NCBI RefSeq assembly: GCF_042661605.1
Contig: NZ_JBHSWJ010000002.1
Coordinates: 3,286,001-3,350,000, forward strand
Direction of reading: 5' to 3'
DNA: 64,000 bases
Source: Branchiibius cervicis
GTDB lineage: Bacteria > Actinomycetota > Actinomycetes > Actinomycetales > Dermatophilaceae
The notes under the pieces are model-generated. The model ran no database searches, was not told where the DNA came from, and worked only from the letters and a program-made list of their open reading frames with translations. Below, one piece after another: positions 54,291 to 62,787 of the stretch. How positions within the stretch are numbered: position 1 is the first letter of the stretch; each line of letters begins with the position of its first letter. A program made the translations under genes and the position numbers.

Positions 54291-55613
54291 TCAGATGGTG
54301 TCGAGCATCTGGTCGAGCTCCGGGAACCGGGTGACCTGCGGGTCGTCGATGACTTCGCCACGCACGATGACCATGGCGGGGTCGCTGAAGGCCCGGAACC
54401 CGTCGGTCAGCGGGTTGGCCTGCAGGAGAACCAGATCCGCAGATTTGCCCACTTCGATGCTGCCCGTCACGTCCTGCAGATCGAGAATCCTCGCGTTCGA
54501 CTGAGTCGCGGCGTACAGCGCCCGGGCCGGGCTCAGGTCGGCGTACCGGACCAGGAAATCCAGCTCCCGCCAGGTGTTGTAGTGCGTGACGTACGTCAGC
54601 GCACTATCGGTGCCCATCCCGATCGCGACGTCGTTGGCCACCGCGTCACGCACCCCCGCAATCATCTCCGCCAGGATCGCTTCACCGTTGGCCAACACGA
54701 TCTCGTTGACACCGGTCAATGAGCGGTCCAGCTTCACCAGCGGCAACGCCGGCTGCAGCGTCGGAATCAATGCCGACCAGCCGCGCAGTGAACGGGGATT
54801 GTCGTGGAAGAGCTCGACCATCTCCTGGTTCAGGGCAGCGCCGTGCTCGATGGTGTCGACACCCGCGCGCAGCGCCGCGGTGATCCCGGCCTGGCTCTGA
54901 GCGTGCGCCGCGACCAGCACCCCCGCGTTGTGCGCCTCCTCGCAGATCGCAGTCATCTCCTCCTGCGTCATCTGCGGCCGGCCGGCCTCGCCGATCGCCC
55001 GGGCATCCGTGACCCCGCCGGTCGCAGCGATCTTGATCGCCGTGACCCCCTTGTTCAGATTGATCCGCACGTTCTTGCGGGCGTCCCACGGGTTGTCGCT
55101 GATCAGTGCGATCTGGGGTGCCCCGTGTCCCCCGCTCACCGCCAGCAGCGGACCGGAGACCAGCAGGCGCGGACCGAGGAACTGCCCCGCGTCGATCGCG
55201 TCGCGCACGCCGACCACTTCATAGCGTGCGTCACCGAGGCTGCGGATCGTCGTGACGCCGCTGTTCAGCTGGGTGGTCACCGCCGCTTTGGTCCGCCTGG
55301 TCAGCACGACCCTGCCGAGCGGGCTGTGCATGAACTCGGCCACCAGCTTCTCCGTGCGCTCACCGGTCATGTACGCCGGCAGCGGCTTGCCGTCGGCGAA
55401 CAGGTGCGCGTGCGCGTTGATCAGGCCCGGAGTGACGAACTTACCCGCGGCGTCGATGACCCGGGCACCGGGGATGAACCGCGCCTGCGAGGCGGCGCCC
55501 ACCCACTCGATGACGCCGTGAGCGTCGACGAGCACGGCCTGGTCGGCAAGCACCGACCCTGTGGTGTCACCGGTGACGATGGTGGCACCGGTGATCACAA
55601 GCGGGGTTGTCAC
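54291..55613 (-). CDS. Metal-dependent amidohydrolase
   Basis: 440 residues. INAHAHLF gives the HxH metal pair (His68, His70); IKIAATGGV supplies the lysine region, VLVAAHAQS and IEHGAAL further metal histidines, and MGTDSAL the catalytic Asp. Close to prolidase/imidazolonepropionase-like enzymes. GTG 55613 was chosen because GGAG precedes it and the usual amidohydrolase N-terminus follows. Substrate unknown. Confidence 0.85.
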   Translation of the reverse strand: MTTPLVITGATIVTGDTTGSVLADQAVLVDAHGVIEWVGAASQARFIPGARVIDAAGKFVTPGLINAHAHLFADGKPLPAYMTGERTEKLVAEFMHSPLGRVVLTRRTKAAVTTQLNSGVTTIRSLGDARYEVVGVRDAIDAGQFLGPRLLVSGPLLAVSGGHGAPQIALISDNPWDARKNVRINLNKGVTAIKIAATGGVTDARAIGEAGRPQMTQEEMTAICEEAHNAGVLVAAHAQSQAGITAALRAGVDTIEHGAALNQEMVELFHDNPRSLRGWSALIPTLQPALPLVKLDRSLTGVNEIVLANGEAILAEMIAGVRDAVANDVAIGMGTDSALTYVTHYNTWRELDFLVRYADLSPARALYAATQSNARILDLQDVTGSIEVGKSADLVLLQANPLTDGFRAFSDPAMVIVRGEVIDDPQVTRFPELDQMLDTI

Positions 55614-55817
55614 GGTCTGCTCCGTTCGAGAAGGTCGCCTGCCGTCGGCACGGCGGGGAATCAGGTTCCCGGCCAACTCAACCAGTCGGCGTACGTCGCG
55701 CACAGGGTTCGCGCCCACCGAGTTGCGCGCTGCGTCCGCCAGCGGGCGCGACCGGTAGTCCACGCACCGGCCGGATCCTCACGGTGTCGTGCTGCTCCGG
55801 CTACGTACCCTTGCCTC

Positions 55818-56438
55818 GTGACCTCCTACTCCGGCACGCGATGGAAGCCTGGCGACGTGATCCTTACCCGCGAGATCCACCACGGCGCCGTTTGGTTGGT
55901 GACCAGTGAGTACGTCGTGGAGGACACCGGCGATCGCCTCGTCACCTACATCCCTGCCGGGGCTCAGATGGGATTTCCGGAGCCGCATCCCTTGGGGGAA
56001 CATCCCTGGAAGGCAAGGGGTCACGACCGCTGGACCGGGCACGGCTCGCTGTCCATCGTGCGCGAGGGCGAGCCCTGGTCGGTGAGCGTCTTCTGGACCG
56101 GCCCGGATCGCACGTTCGAATGCTGGTACATCGACGTGATCCGGCCGATCGAGCGCTTCGACGGCGGCATCGACGGCTCCGACCACGAGTTGGACCTGGT
56201 GATCGGTTCTGACGGGGTGGTGCACGAGAAGGACGTCGAGCTCTTCGAGCAGGAGGTTCTCGACGGGCGTTTCACACAGGAGGAGGCCACCCAGATCAGG
56301 GCCGATTTCGGGCGGGTGAAAGCGCTGGTGGAACGGGACGGTGTACCCGTCGAATCCCATTGGGCCAGCTGGAAACCGCCCGCCGAATGGGGACCGTTGG
56401 ACCTGCCGGAGGACTGGCAGCAGCGGCTGGAGGTCTGA
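55818..56438 (+). CDS. DUF402 domain protein
   Basis: 206 residues. WKPGDVILTREIHHGAVWLV and the acidic core FECWYIDVIRPIERFDGGIDGSDHELDLVIG are typical of DUF402 (FomD-like nucleotide phosphohydrolase fold with metal-binding aspartates). GTG start. It is divergent from the amidohydrolase over about 200 bases. Confidence 0.8.
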   Translation: MTSYSGTRWKPGDVILTREIHHGAVWLVTSEYVVEDTGDRLVTYIPAGAQMGFPEPHPLGEHPWKARGHDRWTGHGSLSIVREGEPWSVSVFWTGPDRTFECWYIDVIRPIERFDGGIDGSDHELDLVIGSDGVVHEKDVELFEQEVLDGRFTQEEATQIRADFGRVKALVERDGVPVESHWASWKPPAEWGPLDLPEDWQQRLEV

Positions 56439-56447
56439 TGGTCGCGA

Positions 56448-57650
56448 TCAGAAGTCGATGCAGCCCACGTCGCAGCCGTCGCAGCCGTCGAGGCACCCGT
56501 CACCGGGGATGAGGTCGCCGATGCCGTCACCGAGGTCCGAGAGCGCATCGCCGAGGCCGTCGAACCCGTCGAGCAACCCGGACAAGGCGTCGCCGGGATC
56601 GACATCCGCGAGCGCCGACAGGTCGACCGATCCCACCAGGTCGACCAGTCCGTCCATCAGGTAGAAGAGGCCGGGGTCGAAAGCCGCCTCGACGGCCATG
56701 TCGAGAGCGGCCTCGGAGCCCTCGGCGATCCGGGCCGAGCGCAGCGCGTCCCCGAGCACCGAGGCGACGTGCGGCGCCACGCCGAACGCCACGGCGTACG
56801 GCAACATCGAGCGGATCTCCCCCGCCAGTTCCTCATGGCGCAGTTGACCGGCTTCCGCGGTCTTGAGGTACTCCTCGTAACCCAGCGCCTGGATCCGCGC
56901 CGCCGAGCCGAGTGCGGTGCGCGGTGTGCGGCCGCGTCCCCGCCAGATCAGCAGCACCCCGCCCACACCCAACCCGACGCCGAGCGGCACCCACTGCCAA
57001 TGGTTCTCGGCCGCCGCTGCCACCAACCCCGCACCGCACGCGGCGAGGATGAGCGCGACACCGAGGAAGGACAGCAGTCCGTTGCGGGAGCGCGGGTGCT
57101 TGCGATACCAGCCGCGGTCGACCACCGCGCGGTAGACCGCGATCTCCGCGTTACGCCAGCGCTGTGCTACGTCCGCCTGACGTAGCGACCCGAGCAGCAC
57201 ACTGCGCTTGCCGGCGAGCAGGGCATCGAGCAAGACCCGCTCGTGCTCGGCCAACGTCTCCTCACCGACCCCGGTACGGGCGATTCGCCAGTCGTCCTTC
57301 CCCTTGGGCGTGGTCTCCTTCTCCAGGGTCACGATCCCGCGCAGCGCCAGGTCGACGAGAGTGGCGGTCAGATCCCGGCCGTGCACGATGCCGTCGATGA
57401 CCGTGCCGGACAGGGCCGGGGTGGAGTTGTCCGGCGGGTTGAAGCGGACGGCGACGGGGCCGGAGTACTCGACCCCTCGGCGTACCCGCTCGGTGCGGTC
57501 CGACGCGCCGGCGACGGGCACCAGGCCCGGGGTGACGTCGGTGAAGATCTCGTCCTTGCGGCGCCACCGGAAGATGCCGACGACGACCCCAGCGGCAAGG
57601 AGGGGCACCAGGCCCACGAGGATGTCGGCGACGGTGAGACCGGCAGGCAT
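56448..57650 (-). CDS. DUF2207-like membrane protein with Cys-rich tail
   Basis: 400 residues with three hydrophobic segments (about 8-28, 193-213, 218-238) and the DUF2207 C-terminal pattern (ARIQALGYEEYLKTAEAGQLRHEELAGEIRSMLPYAVAFGV). The N-terminal extracytoplasmic domain of full DUF2207 proteins is missing. The tail is Asp/Gly/Leu-rich and ends with five cysteines in 15 residues (GCLDGCDGCDVGCIDF region), where relatives usually have a glycine-rich end. Function unknown. Confidence 0.75.
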   Translation of the reverse strand: MPAGLTVADILVGLVPLLAAGVVVGIFRWRRKDEIFTDVTPGLVPVAGASDRTERVRRGVEYSGPVAVRFNPPDNSTPALSGTVIDGIVHGRDLTATLVDLALRGIVTLEKETTPKGKDDWRIARTGVGEETLAEHERVLLDALLAGKRSVLLGSLRQADVAQRWRNAEIAVYRAVVDRGWYRKHPRSRNGLLSFLGVALILAACGAGLVAAAAENHWQWVPLGVGLGVGGVLLIWRGRGRTPRTALGSAARIQALGYEEYLKTAEAGQLRHEELAGEIRSMLPYAVAFGVAPHVASVLGDALRSARIAEGSEAALDMAVEAAFDPGLFYLMDGLVDLVGSVDLSALADVDPGDALSGLLDGFDGLGDALSDLGDGIGDLIPGDGCLDGCDGCDVGCIDF

Positions 57651-57654
57651 GGCC

Positions 57655-58434
57655 CTACCTTAATGAAACCTGGGAGACCAATCGGTCACGGCAAGTCCAC
57701 ACTGCGGTACGCCGACCATCGCCCGCCGCCCTCCTCACCGTCCGCTGGAGCGCGGTCGGATCGATGAAACAGGCTGTCGCCCAGATGTCGGCCCACATCA
57801 GTGACGGGCCGCTGACGGTTGCACTGCCTGTGCGGTCGATCAGTGAGCCGCTGCGCGGATCGAGGATGTGTTGACCCCGGGCACTGTTGCCCGACGTTGC
57901 CACCGCCCCGGTCTCGACGTGGACGACATCTGCAATGCGCTGAGCGTCGCGCGGATCCTGCAGGCCGACCCGCCAGGATGCTCGTAGGTGTTCGCTACGC
58001 GCCCCCAGACCGCACACGACGTCGCCACCGCCATTGCAGCAGAAGCTGATTGCCAGCACATCTCGCAGTGGTTCCACTGCGCGTTCGAGGGCCCAGCCCT
58101 TCGCCAGCCCGGTGGGATCCCAGCCGCGACTGCCGTCGGGGGCGATCAGGTCGGTTGCGAACAGACCGCCGGTCGCCGCCACGGCCTCGTCGGTGAGGTC
58201 GTGGGCGCGCGTCAACCAGGGGTGCGCTTCACGCAGGGACAGTTCACCGCGGCGTACGCGCATCAGATCGCTGTCCGGGCGGTAGGTGCTGAACACCGCG
58301 TCGAACCGGCGCAGGGTCGCAAACACGGCCGCGACGGCTTCCTCCAGGTCGGGCCGTGGACCCGGCTCGGTCCGGACGTGCAACGAGACCGGCAACCCCA
58401 TGATCTGTTCGACCCACACCCGCGGCTGGTTCAC
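57655..58434 (-). CDS. apbE: ApbE-type FAD:protein FMN transferase
   Basis: 259 residues, shorter than proteobacterial ApbE and without signal peptide. FDAVFSTYRPDSDLMRVRRGE, DPTGLAKGWALERAV, CCNGGGDVV and the C-terminal metal site ATSGNSARGQHILDPRSG with MWADIWATACF are family marks. It attaches FMN to Thr/Ser in DxxSGAT motifs; the next gene upstream encodes such a target. GTG start overlaps that gene's stop by four bases. Confidence 0.9.
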   Translation of the reverse strand: MNQPRVWVEQIMGLPVSLHVRTEPGPRPDLEEAVAAVFATLRRFDAVFSTYRPDSDLMRVRRGELSLREAHPWLTRAHDLTDEAVAATGGLFATDLIAPDGSRGWDPTGLAKGWALERAVEPLRDVLAISFCCNGGGDVVCGLGARSEHLRASWRVGLQDPRDAQRIADVVHVETGAVATSGNSARGQHILDPRSGSLIDRTGSATVSGPSLMWADIWATACFIDPTALQRTVRRAAGDGRRTAVWTCRDRLVSQVSLR

Positions 58435-58937
58435 GCCAGACCGGCTTTGTCGATCGCCGACTGCAGACTGCTGAGGTATCCGTCCGAGGTGACGGTCGCT
58501 CCCGAAACGGTGTCGATCTGGGCGCTTTGCGCAGAGATCGTCTCCTGTTTCAGGATCGGCAGGGCTTGCGCGTTGATCTCCTCATCGCGACCGTTGCCGT
58601 TGGGATATTGCAGGACGTCGACCGCGGTGATCTTCCGACTCGACACGGTGATCGCGACTTGCACCGGCCCCCAACGGGTTTGGGCGACATCACCGGTGTA
58701 CGTGCCAGAGGACGACGCAGTGGATCCAGAGCCGGACACCGAGCCAGAGGACGACGCGGAGCTGGTGGCACCGGACGTGGCACCGCCAGAGGAAGCGGGC
58801 TGGGTGGCTGGCCCCACCGACTGGGTCACCGACGTCTGCGGGCTGACCGCCTCCGCGCCCATCGTCGAGGTGCGATAGCTGAACAGCAGCACCAGGATCG
58901 TCACCGTGCTCATCAGCCAGAAGGTGATGCGCTTCAT
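58431..58937 (-). CDS. Membrane-anchored FMN-binding domain protein
   Basis: 168 residues. One N-terminal membrane segment (FWLMSTVTILVLLFSY), a Ser/Gly/Ala-rich linker of about 50 residues, then an FMN_bind domain with DTVSGATVTSDGY, in which Thr148 should carry covalent FMN added by ApbE. It would pass electrons outside the membrane. ATG overlaps the stop of the ferric-reductase-like gene. Confidence 0.9.
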   Translation of the reverse strand: MKRITFWLMSTVTILVLLFSYRTSTMGAEAVSPQTSVTQSVGPATQPASSGGATSGATSSASSSGSVSGSGSTASSSGTYTGDVAQTRWGPVQVAITVSSRKITAVDVLQYPNGNGRDEEINAQALPILKQETISAQSAQIDTVSGATVTSDGYLSSLQSAIDKAGLA

Positions 58938-60337
58938 CAGATCTCGAACCTTTCCGAATGCACCTGTGCAGCAGGTACGCCCGCCAGCCGCAGCGCGCGC
59001 AACACCGCGTCGATCCACGGTCCGGGCCCACAGACGAAGATGTCACGCCCGGTAATGTCGGGGCACAACGCGCGCAGTGCGTCCACATCGGACCACGTGG
59101 CGTGCGAGGCAGATTGCCAACTGTCCCGCCCGGCGACTCGGTGCCCCAGCAGCAGGTAGTGCCGCGCGCCGCGATGCGCTGCTAGTTCGTTGATCTCACC
59201 GGCGAGCGGTGCCTCGGCCTCGGACCGGGCGCGTTGGATGACTGTCACCGCCGACCCGTCGTACGGCAATGCCTCCAGCAGCGCGCGCAACGGGGTGATC
59301 CCGACACCGGCGCCGATCAGCAGGACGTCGCGTCGGATCCTTGCCCCGGGATGCAGCCTGCCGTACGGGCCTTCGATCAGCACCTTGGTGCCCGGTTGCA
59401 GTGTGGCCAACCGCGCGGTGCCGTCCCCTACCACGGCGGCAGTGAATCGCAACGAGTCAGGACGCGGCGCGGCCGACAGGGAGAACGGGTTTGCCCGCGT
59501 CCAACCCGGACCGCTGAGGAAGCGCCACTGGAAGAATTGACCGCCACGGGCCCCCAGGCGCTGCACACCGGGTCCGCCCACGATCACGCTCACCAAGCCC
59601 GGGCCGTCGGGGTAGGCCGCCAGCACCCGTAGGTTCGCGCGACGGGAACGCCACAGGGGCAACGCAATTCGGAAAGCAAGGAAGAGCAGGGCGGTGAGGC
59701 CCCACAGACTCCACCAGAAGACCGTCGCGACCGGCGAGGTCAGGAAGTCCTGCCCACTCCACAGCTGGTGCGGCAGGACCAGACCCGCGCCGAGGTAGCC
59801 GTAGAGATGGATCAGGTGCCACGACTCATAGCGCAACCGCCGCCGGGCGGCGCGAAGGGAGGTGAAGACCACCAGGCACAGCGCCAGCGTCCCGGCCACG
59901 GCGAGCAGCATGCCGGGGTAGTTCAGGGTGAGGTCGACGACGGTGGACCACAACTGCCCGGGCTGCGCCGCGGCGTACCCGATCGTGATCAACGCGATGT
60001 GCACGAGCATCCCGGTGAAGCTGGTCAACCCCACCAGCCGGTGACCGCGAGCGAGTTCATCCTGGCCCCAGGCTTGTTCGAGCCACGGGACCCGGCTCAT
60101 CATCGCCAGTTGGATCAACAAAGCCGCAGAGGCGAGCAGTCCGGTCAACCGCCCCAGGCTCGTGAAGAAGCCCGTCACGGACGAGGCAGCCTCCTGGACT
60201 CCGCCACCGCTGACCCAGAGGGCGCAGACGCCGAGCATCACCAGCCACGCGAGCGCGAGGCTGAACGGTGCTGCCAGACTTCTCGATGGGGCAGGAGGGC
60301 CCTCGACGGCGGCGCTGCGCACCTGTTGGTCAGGCAT
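58937..60337 (-). CDS. Ferric-reductase-like flavocytochrome with FAD/NAD(P)H domains
   Basis: 466 residues. The N-terminal about 220 residues are a multi-helix haem domain with His in RGHRLVGLTSFTGMLVHIAL and WHLIHLYGYLGAGLVLPHQLW. Then come a flavin domain (WTRANPFSLSAAP) and a nucleotide domain (LLIGAGVGITPLRALLE, IFVCGPGPW). It should carry electrons from NAD(P)H across the membrane, likely to the FMN-binding protein encoded next. Start 60337 is the first ATG before the membrane part. Confidence 0.88.
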   Translation of the reverse strand: MPDQQVRSAAVEGPPAPSRSLAAPFSLALAWLVMLGVCALWVSGGGVQEAASSVTGFFTSLGRLTGLLASAALLIQLAMMSRVPWLEQAWGQDELARGHRLVGLTSFTGMLVHIALITIGYAAAQPGQLWSTVVDLTLNYPGMLLAVAGTLALCLVVFTSLRAARRRLRYESWHLIHLYGYLGAGLVLPHQLWSGQDFLTSPVATVFWWSLWGLTALLFLAFRIALPLWRSRRANLRVLAAYPDGPGLVSVIVGGPGVQRLGARGGQFFQWRFLSGPGWTRANPFSLSAAPRPDSLRFTAAVVGDGTARLATLQPGTKVLIEGPYGRLHPGARIRRDVLLIGAGVGITPLRALLEALPYDGSAVTVIQRARSEAEAPLAGEINELAAHRGARHYLLLGHRVAGRDSWQSASHATWSDVDALRALCPDITGRDIFVCGPGPWIDAVLRALRLAGVPAAQVHSERFEI

Positions 60338-60417
60338 CAAACCACTACTCACAGGCACATCGTGACCGGGATGACCACGGTGGCTCTGTTGGCGACCTGT
60401 GCCCCTGCTGTGGCCGC

Positions 60418-61278
60418 TCAGGCGAAGCGCAGGATGCTCAGCCCGCCGGCGATCAGGCAGTACACGACGAACGGATAGAGCGTCCGGGTGTGGAAGTAGC
60501 GGGTCAGGAACCGGGTGGACAGGTAGGCGCAGACGAACGCCACGACCGACCCCGCGAGGATCTGCCCGCCGATATCCTTCCCCTCCGGACCGAACAACTC
60601 CGGGATCTTCAGCACGCCCGCCGCCAGGATCACCGGGGTGGCCAACAGGAACGCGAACCGAGTCGCCCTCTCGTGGTTGAGGCCGCGCAACAGGCCGGTC
60701 GAGATGGTCGCGCCGGACCGGGAGAAGCCGGGCAACAACGCGACCGCCTGGGATGCACCGATGACCGTCGCGTTCACCCAGCCGAGGTCCCGCAGACCAG
60801 TCCCCTGATGCGTGGAACGCCGCGTCAGCAACTCGGCCGCCAACAACAGGATTCCGTTGAGCGTCAGGAAGATTGCGGCATAGATCGGTTTCGCGAAGAC
60901 CGTTCGCAACGTCTTGTCGAGCACCAATCCGATGATGCACACCGGTACCGTGCCCAGGATCAGCCACCACGCCAACCGCGATCGCGGCGTGGTCAGCCGC
61001 CGTTCGCGAGCCAGATCTCCGACACCGCCGAAGATCGCGATCCAGTCCTTCCAATAGAAGACGATCAGGGCCAGGGCCGTCGCCACGTGCAGGGCGACGA
61101 TGAACGCGAGGTACGGCGTGTGGCCGCGGGTGCTCTGCTGGGTCACCAGGTCCGACCAACTGCCGCCGATCCACGCCGGCACGAGGATCGAGTGCCCGAG
61201 ACTGGACACCGGGAAGAGTTCGGCGACGCCCTGGATGGCGCCCATCACCAGGGCCTGCGGGTAGCTCAGGTCGGTCAT
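60418..61278 (-). CDS. uppP: Undecaprenyl-diphosphatase UppP (BacA)
   Basis: 286 residues, about eight helices. ALVMGAIQGVAELFPVSSLGHS is the catalytic glutamate/serine motif and LLPGFSRSGATI the second conserved loop with the arginine. It recycles the C55 lipid carrier for cell-wall synthesis. ATG shares one base with the upstream stop (TGATG), so it is coupled to the COG4705-type gene. Confidence 0.95.
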   Translation of the reverse strand: MTDLSYPQALVMGAIQGVAELFPVSSLGHSILVPAWIGGSWSDLVTQQSTRGHTPYLAFIVALHVATALALIVFYWKDWIAIFGGVGDLARERRLTTPRSRLAWWLILGTVPVCIIGLVLDKTLRTVFAKPIYAAIFLTLNGILLLAAELLTRRSTHQGTGLRDLGWVNATVIGASQAVALLPGFSRSGATISTGLLRGLNHERATRFAFLLATPVILAAGVLKIPELFGPEGKDIGGQILAGSVVAFVCAYLSTRFLTRYFHTRTLYPFVVYCLIAGGLSILRFA

Positions 61279-62045
61279 CACACGCTTTCGTCGGTGGTCG
61301 GGATCGAGACGGTCTCGTCGTTGGACCGGTTCGCAACCCTGATCAGCATGAGGGCGAAAGCTGCGAACAAACCGAGGGCAACCGGGCCGTCGCCCCACCC
61401 CAGGCCACCTCCATGACCGCCGGGTTTGCCCAGGAAGTCTGCTACCGACGCGCCGAACGGCCGGGTGAGAACGTACGCCGACCAGAAGGTGACCGTCGCG
61501 CCCCGCCGGCCGCGGTGACACAGCAGAAGAGCGGTCGCGAACAGTAGTCCGAAGAGGACGGCGGAGGCCAGGTAGCCCAGGCCCAGACTGAAGGCAGCCA
61601 GGTCGCCGAGTGCTGTACCCAAAGCGAAGGTCGCACCCACCGCGCACCAGTAGTACGTCTCGGGACGCCCCGCGGTCACGGTGTGGATGTCGATCGTGCC
61701 GGTGGCGCGGTGCCACAGGAGGAACACGGCCGCCAGCGCCGCGGCGTAGACGGTGGAGGTCACCGGGTAGGGCACGCCCGCGACCACATGCATGCCATCC
61801 GCCAGCATCGTGCCGAAAACAGCGATTGCGGCAGCGAAGAACCAGTAGGGCACAGGCTGATAACTGCGCGCGCGCAACTGGGCCGCCGCGCCCAGTCCGA
61901 GCAGCGCCGCGCCGACGACTGCCGCGATGACCACGCTCCGACCGGCCAGGTAGTCCGAGAGAGCTTCGCCACCTGCCGTGGTCAGCAGCTTCAAGAACCA
62001 GAAGTCGCGATTGATCGATGGAACCTTGATGGCGGGGCCGGACAC
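61278..62045 (-). CDS. COG4705-type multi-pass membrane protein
   Basis: 255 residues. KVPSINRDFWFLKLLTTAGGEALSDYL and a repeated similar block (WCAVGATFALGTALGDLAAF, FWSAYVLTRPFGASVADFLGK) show an internal duplication of the conserved T-x-G-(E/D)-x-x-(A/S)-D pattern over about seven helices. Function unknown; metal or acid stress roles have been suggested for relatives. First gene of the uppP-apbE row; a perfect 16-base palindrome lies 70 bases upstream. Confidence 0.8.
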   Translation of the reverse strand: MSGPAIKVPSINRDFWFLKLLTTAGGEALSDYLAGRSVVIAAVVGAALLGLGAAAQLRARSYQPVPYWFFAAAIAVFGTMLADGMHVVAGVPYPVTSTVYAAALAAVFLLWHRATGTIDIHTVTAGRPETYYWCAVGATFALGTALGDLAAFSLGLGYLASAVLFGLLFATALLLCHRGRRGATVTFWSAYVLTRPFGASVADFLGKPGGHGGGLGWGDGPVALGLFAAFALMLIRVANRSNDETVSIPTTDESV

Positions 62046-62114
62046 GCAACGGACAGTAGGTGAATCGCTGGATGACCCGCATCAGTCCCAGGCCGTGTTC
62101 TCAGTACGCCCAGC

Positions 62115-62130
62115 TACGACCTAGGTCGTA
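62115..62130. promoter_or_regulatory. 16-base perfect palindrome, probable response-regulator operator
   Basis: TACGACCTAGGTCGTA lies directly after the response-regulator stop and upstream of the COG4705-uppP-apbE row. A 14 of 16 match lies upstream of the sensor kinase gene. Confidence 0.7.
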
Positions 62131-62787
62131 CTAACCGGCCAGACCGGCGCGGTGGGCCAGGATCACCATCTGCACCCGGTCCCGCAGGCCGAGCTTGGCC
62201 AGGATCCGACCGATGTGCACCTTCACCGTGCCCTCAGACAGGTAGAGGTGGGCAGCGATCTCGGGGTTGGTCATGCCCCCGGCAACCAACCCCAGCACTT
62301 CGAGTTCGCGCGCGGTCAGTGTCTGGGTGATCCGGCGACGTTCGGCCTCCGTGCGCGGGTCGGGCAACGCGTCCGCGACGGCGTCGAGCATCGTGCGGGT
62401 CACCTGCGGCGACAGCGCCGCATCGCCGTTCGCGACCGCTCGGATCGCGCCGATCAACGCGGGTGGCTCGACGTCCTTCAGCAGAAAGCCCGCTGCGCCA
62501 CTGCGTAATCCGGCGAAGACGTACTCATCGAGTTGAAAGGTCGTCAGGATGATGACCCGCGTCTGCGGCGAGGTGCGGGTGATGTCCGCCGTCGCTGCGA
62601 TGCCGTCCATCTCCGGCATCCGCACATCCATCAACACGACGTCGGGGGCGTGCTGGCTGACTTGCTCCACCGCCTCGCGGCCCGTGCCGGCTTCAGCAAC
62701 GACCCTCAGGTCCGGCTCCGCGTCGAGCACCATCCGGTAACCCAACCGCAACAGCGGCTGGTCGTCGGCGAGCAGCAGCCGGATCAT
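62131..62787 (-). CDS. NarL/FixJ-type response regulator
   Basis: 218 residues. Receiver domain with phosphoacceptor Asp54 (VLMDVRMPEMDG) and conserved Lys in GFLLKDV; LuxR-type HTH at about 148-210 (LTARELEVLGLVAGGMTNPEIAAHLYLSEGTVKVHI). Stop and start overlap with the kinase gene (ATGA). Confidence 0.95.
   Translation of the reverse strand: MIRLLLADDQPLLRLGYRMVLDAEPDLRVVAEAGTGREAVEQVSQHAPDVVLMDVRMPEMDGIAATADITRTSPQTRVIILTTFQLDEYVFAGLRSGAAGFLLKDVEPPALIGAIRAVANGDAALSPQVTRTMLDAVADALPDPRTEAERRRITQTLTARELEVLGLVAGGMTNPEIAAHLYLSEGTVKVHIGRILAKLGLRDRVQMVILAHRAGLAG

Noticed and set aside
54804..55817. Long N-terminal extension of the DUF402 gene
   Set aside because: The upstream part is antisense to the amidohydrolase; the DUF402 family starts at the GTG at 55818.
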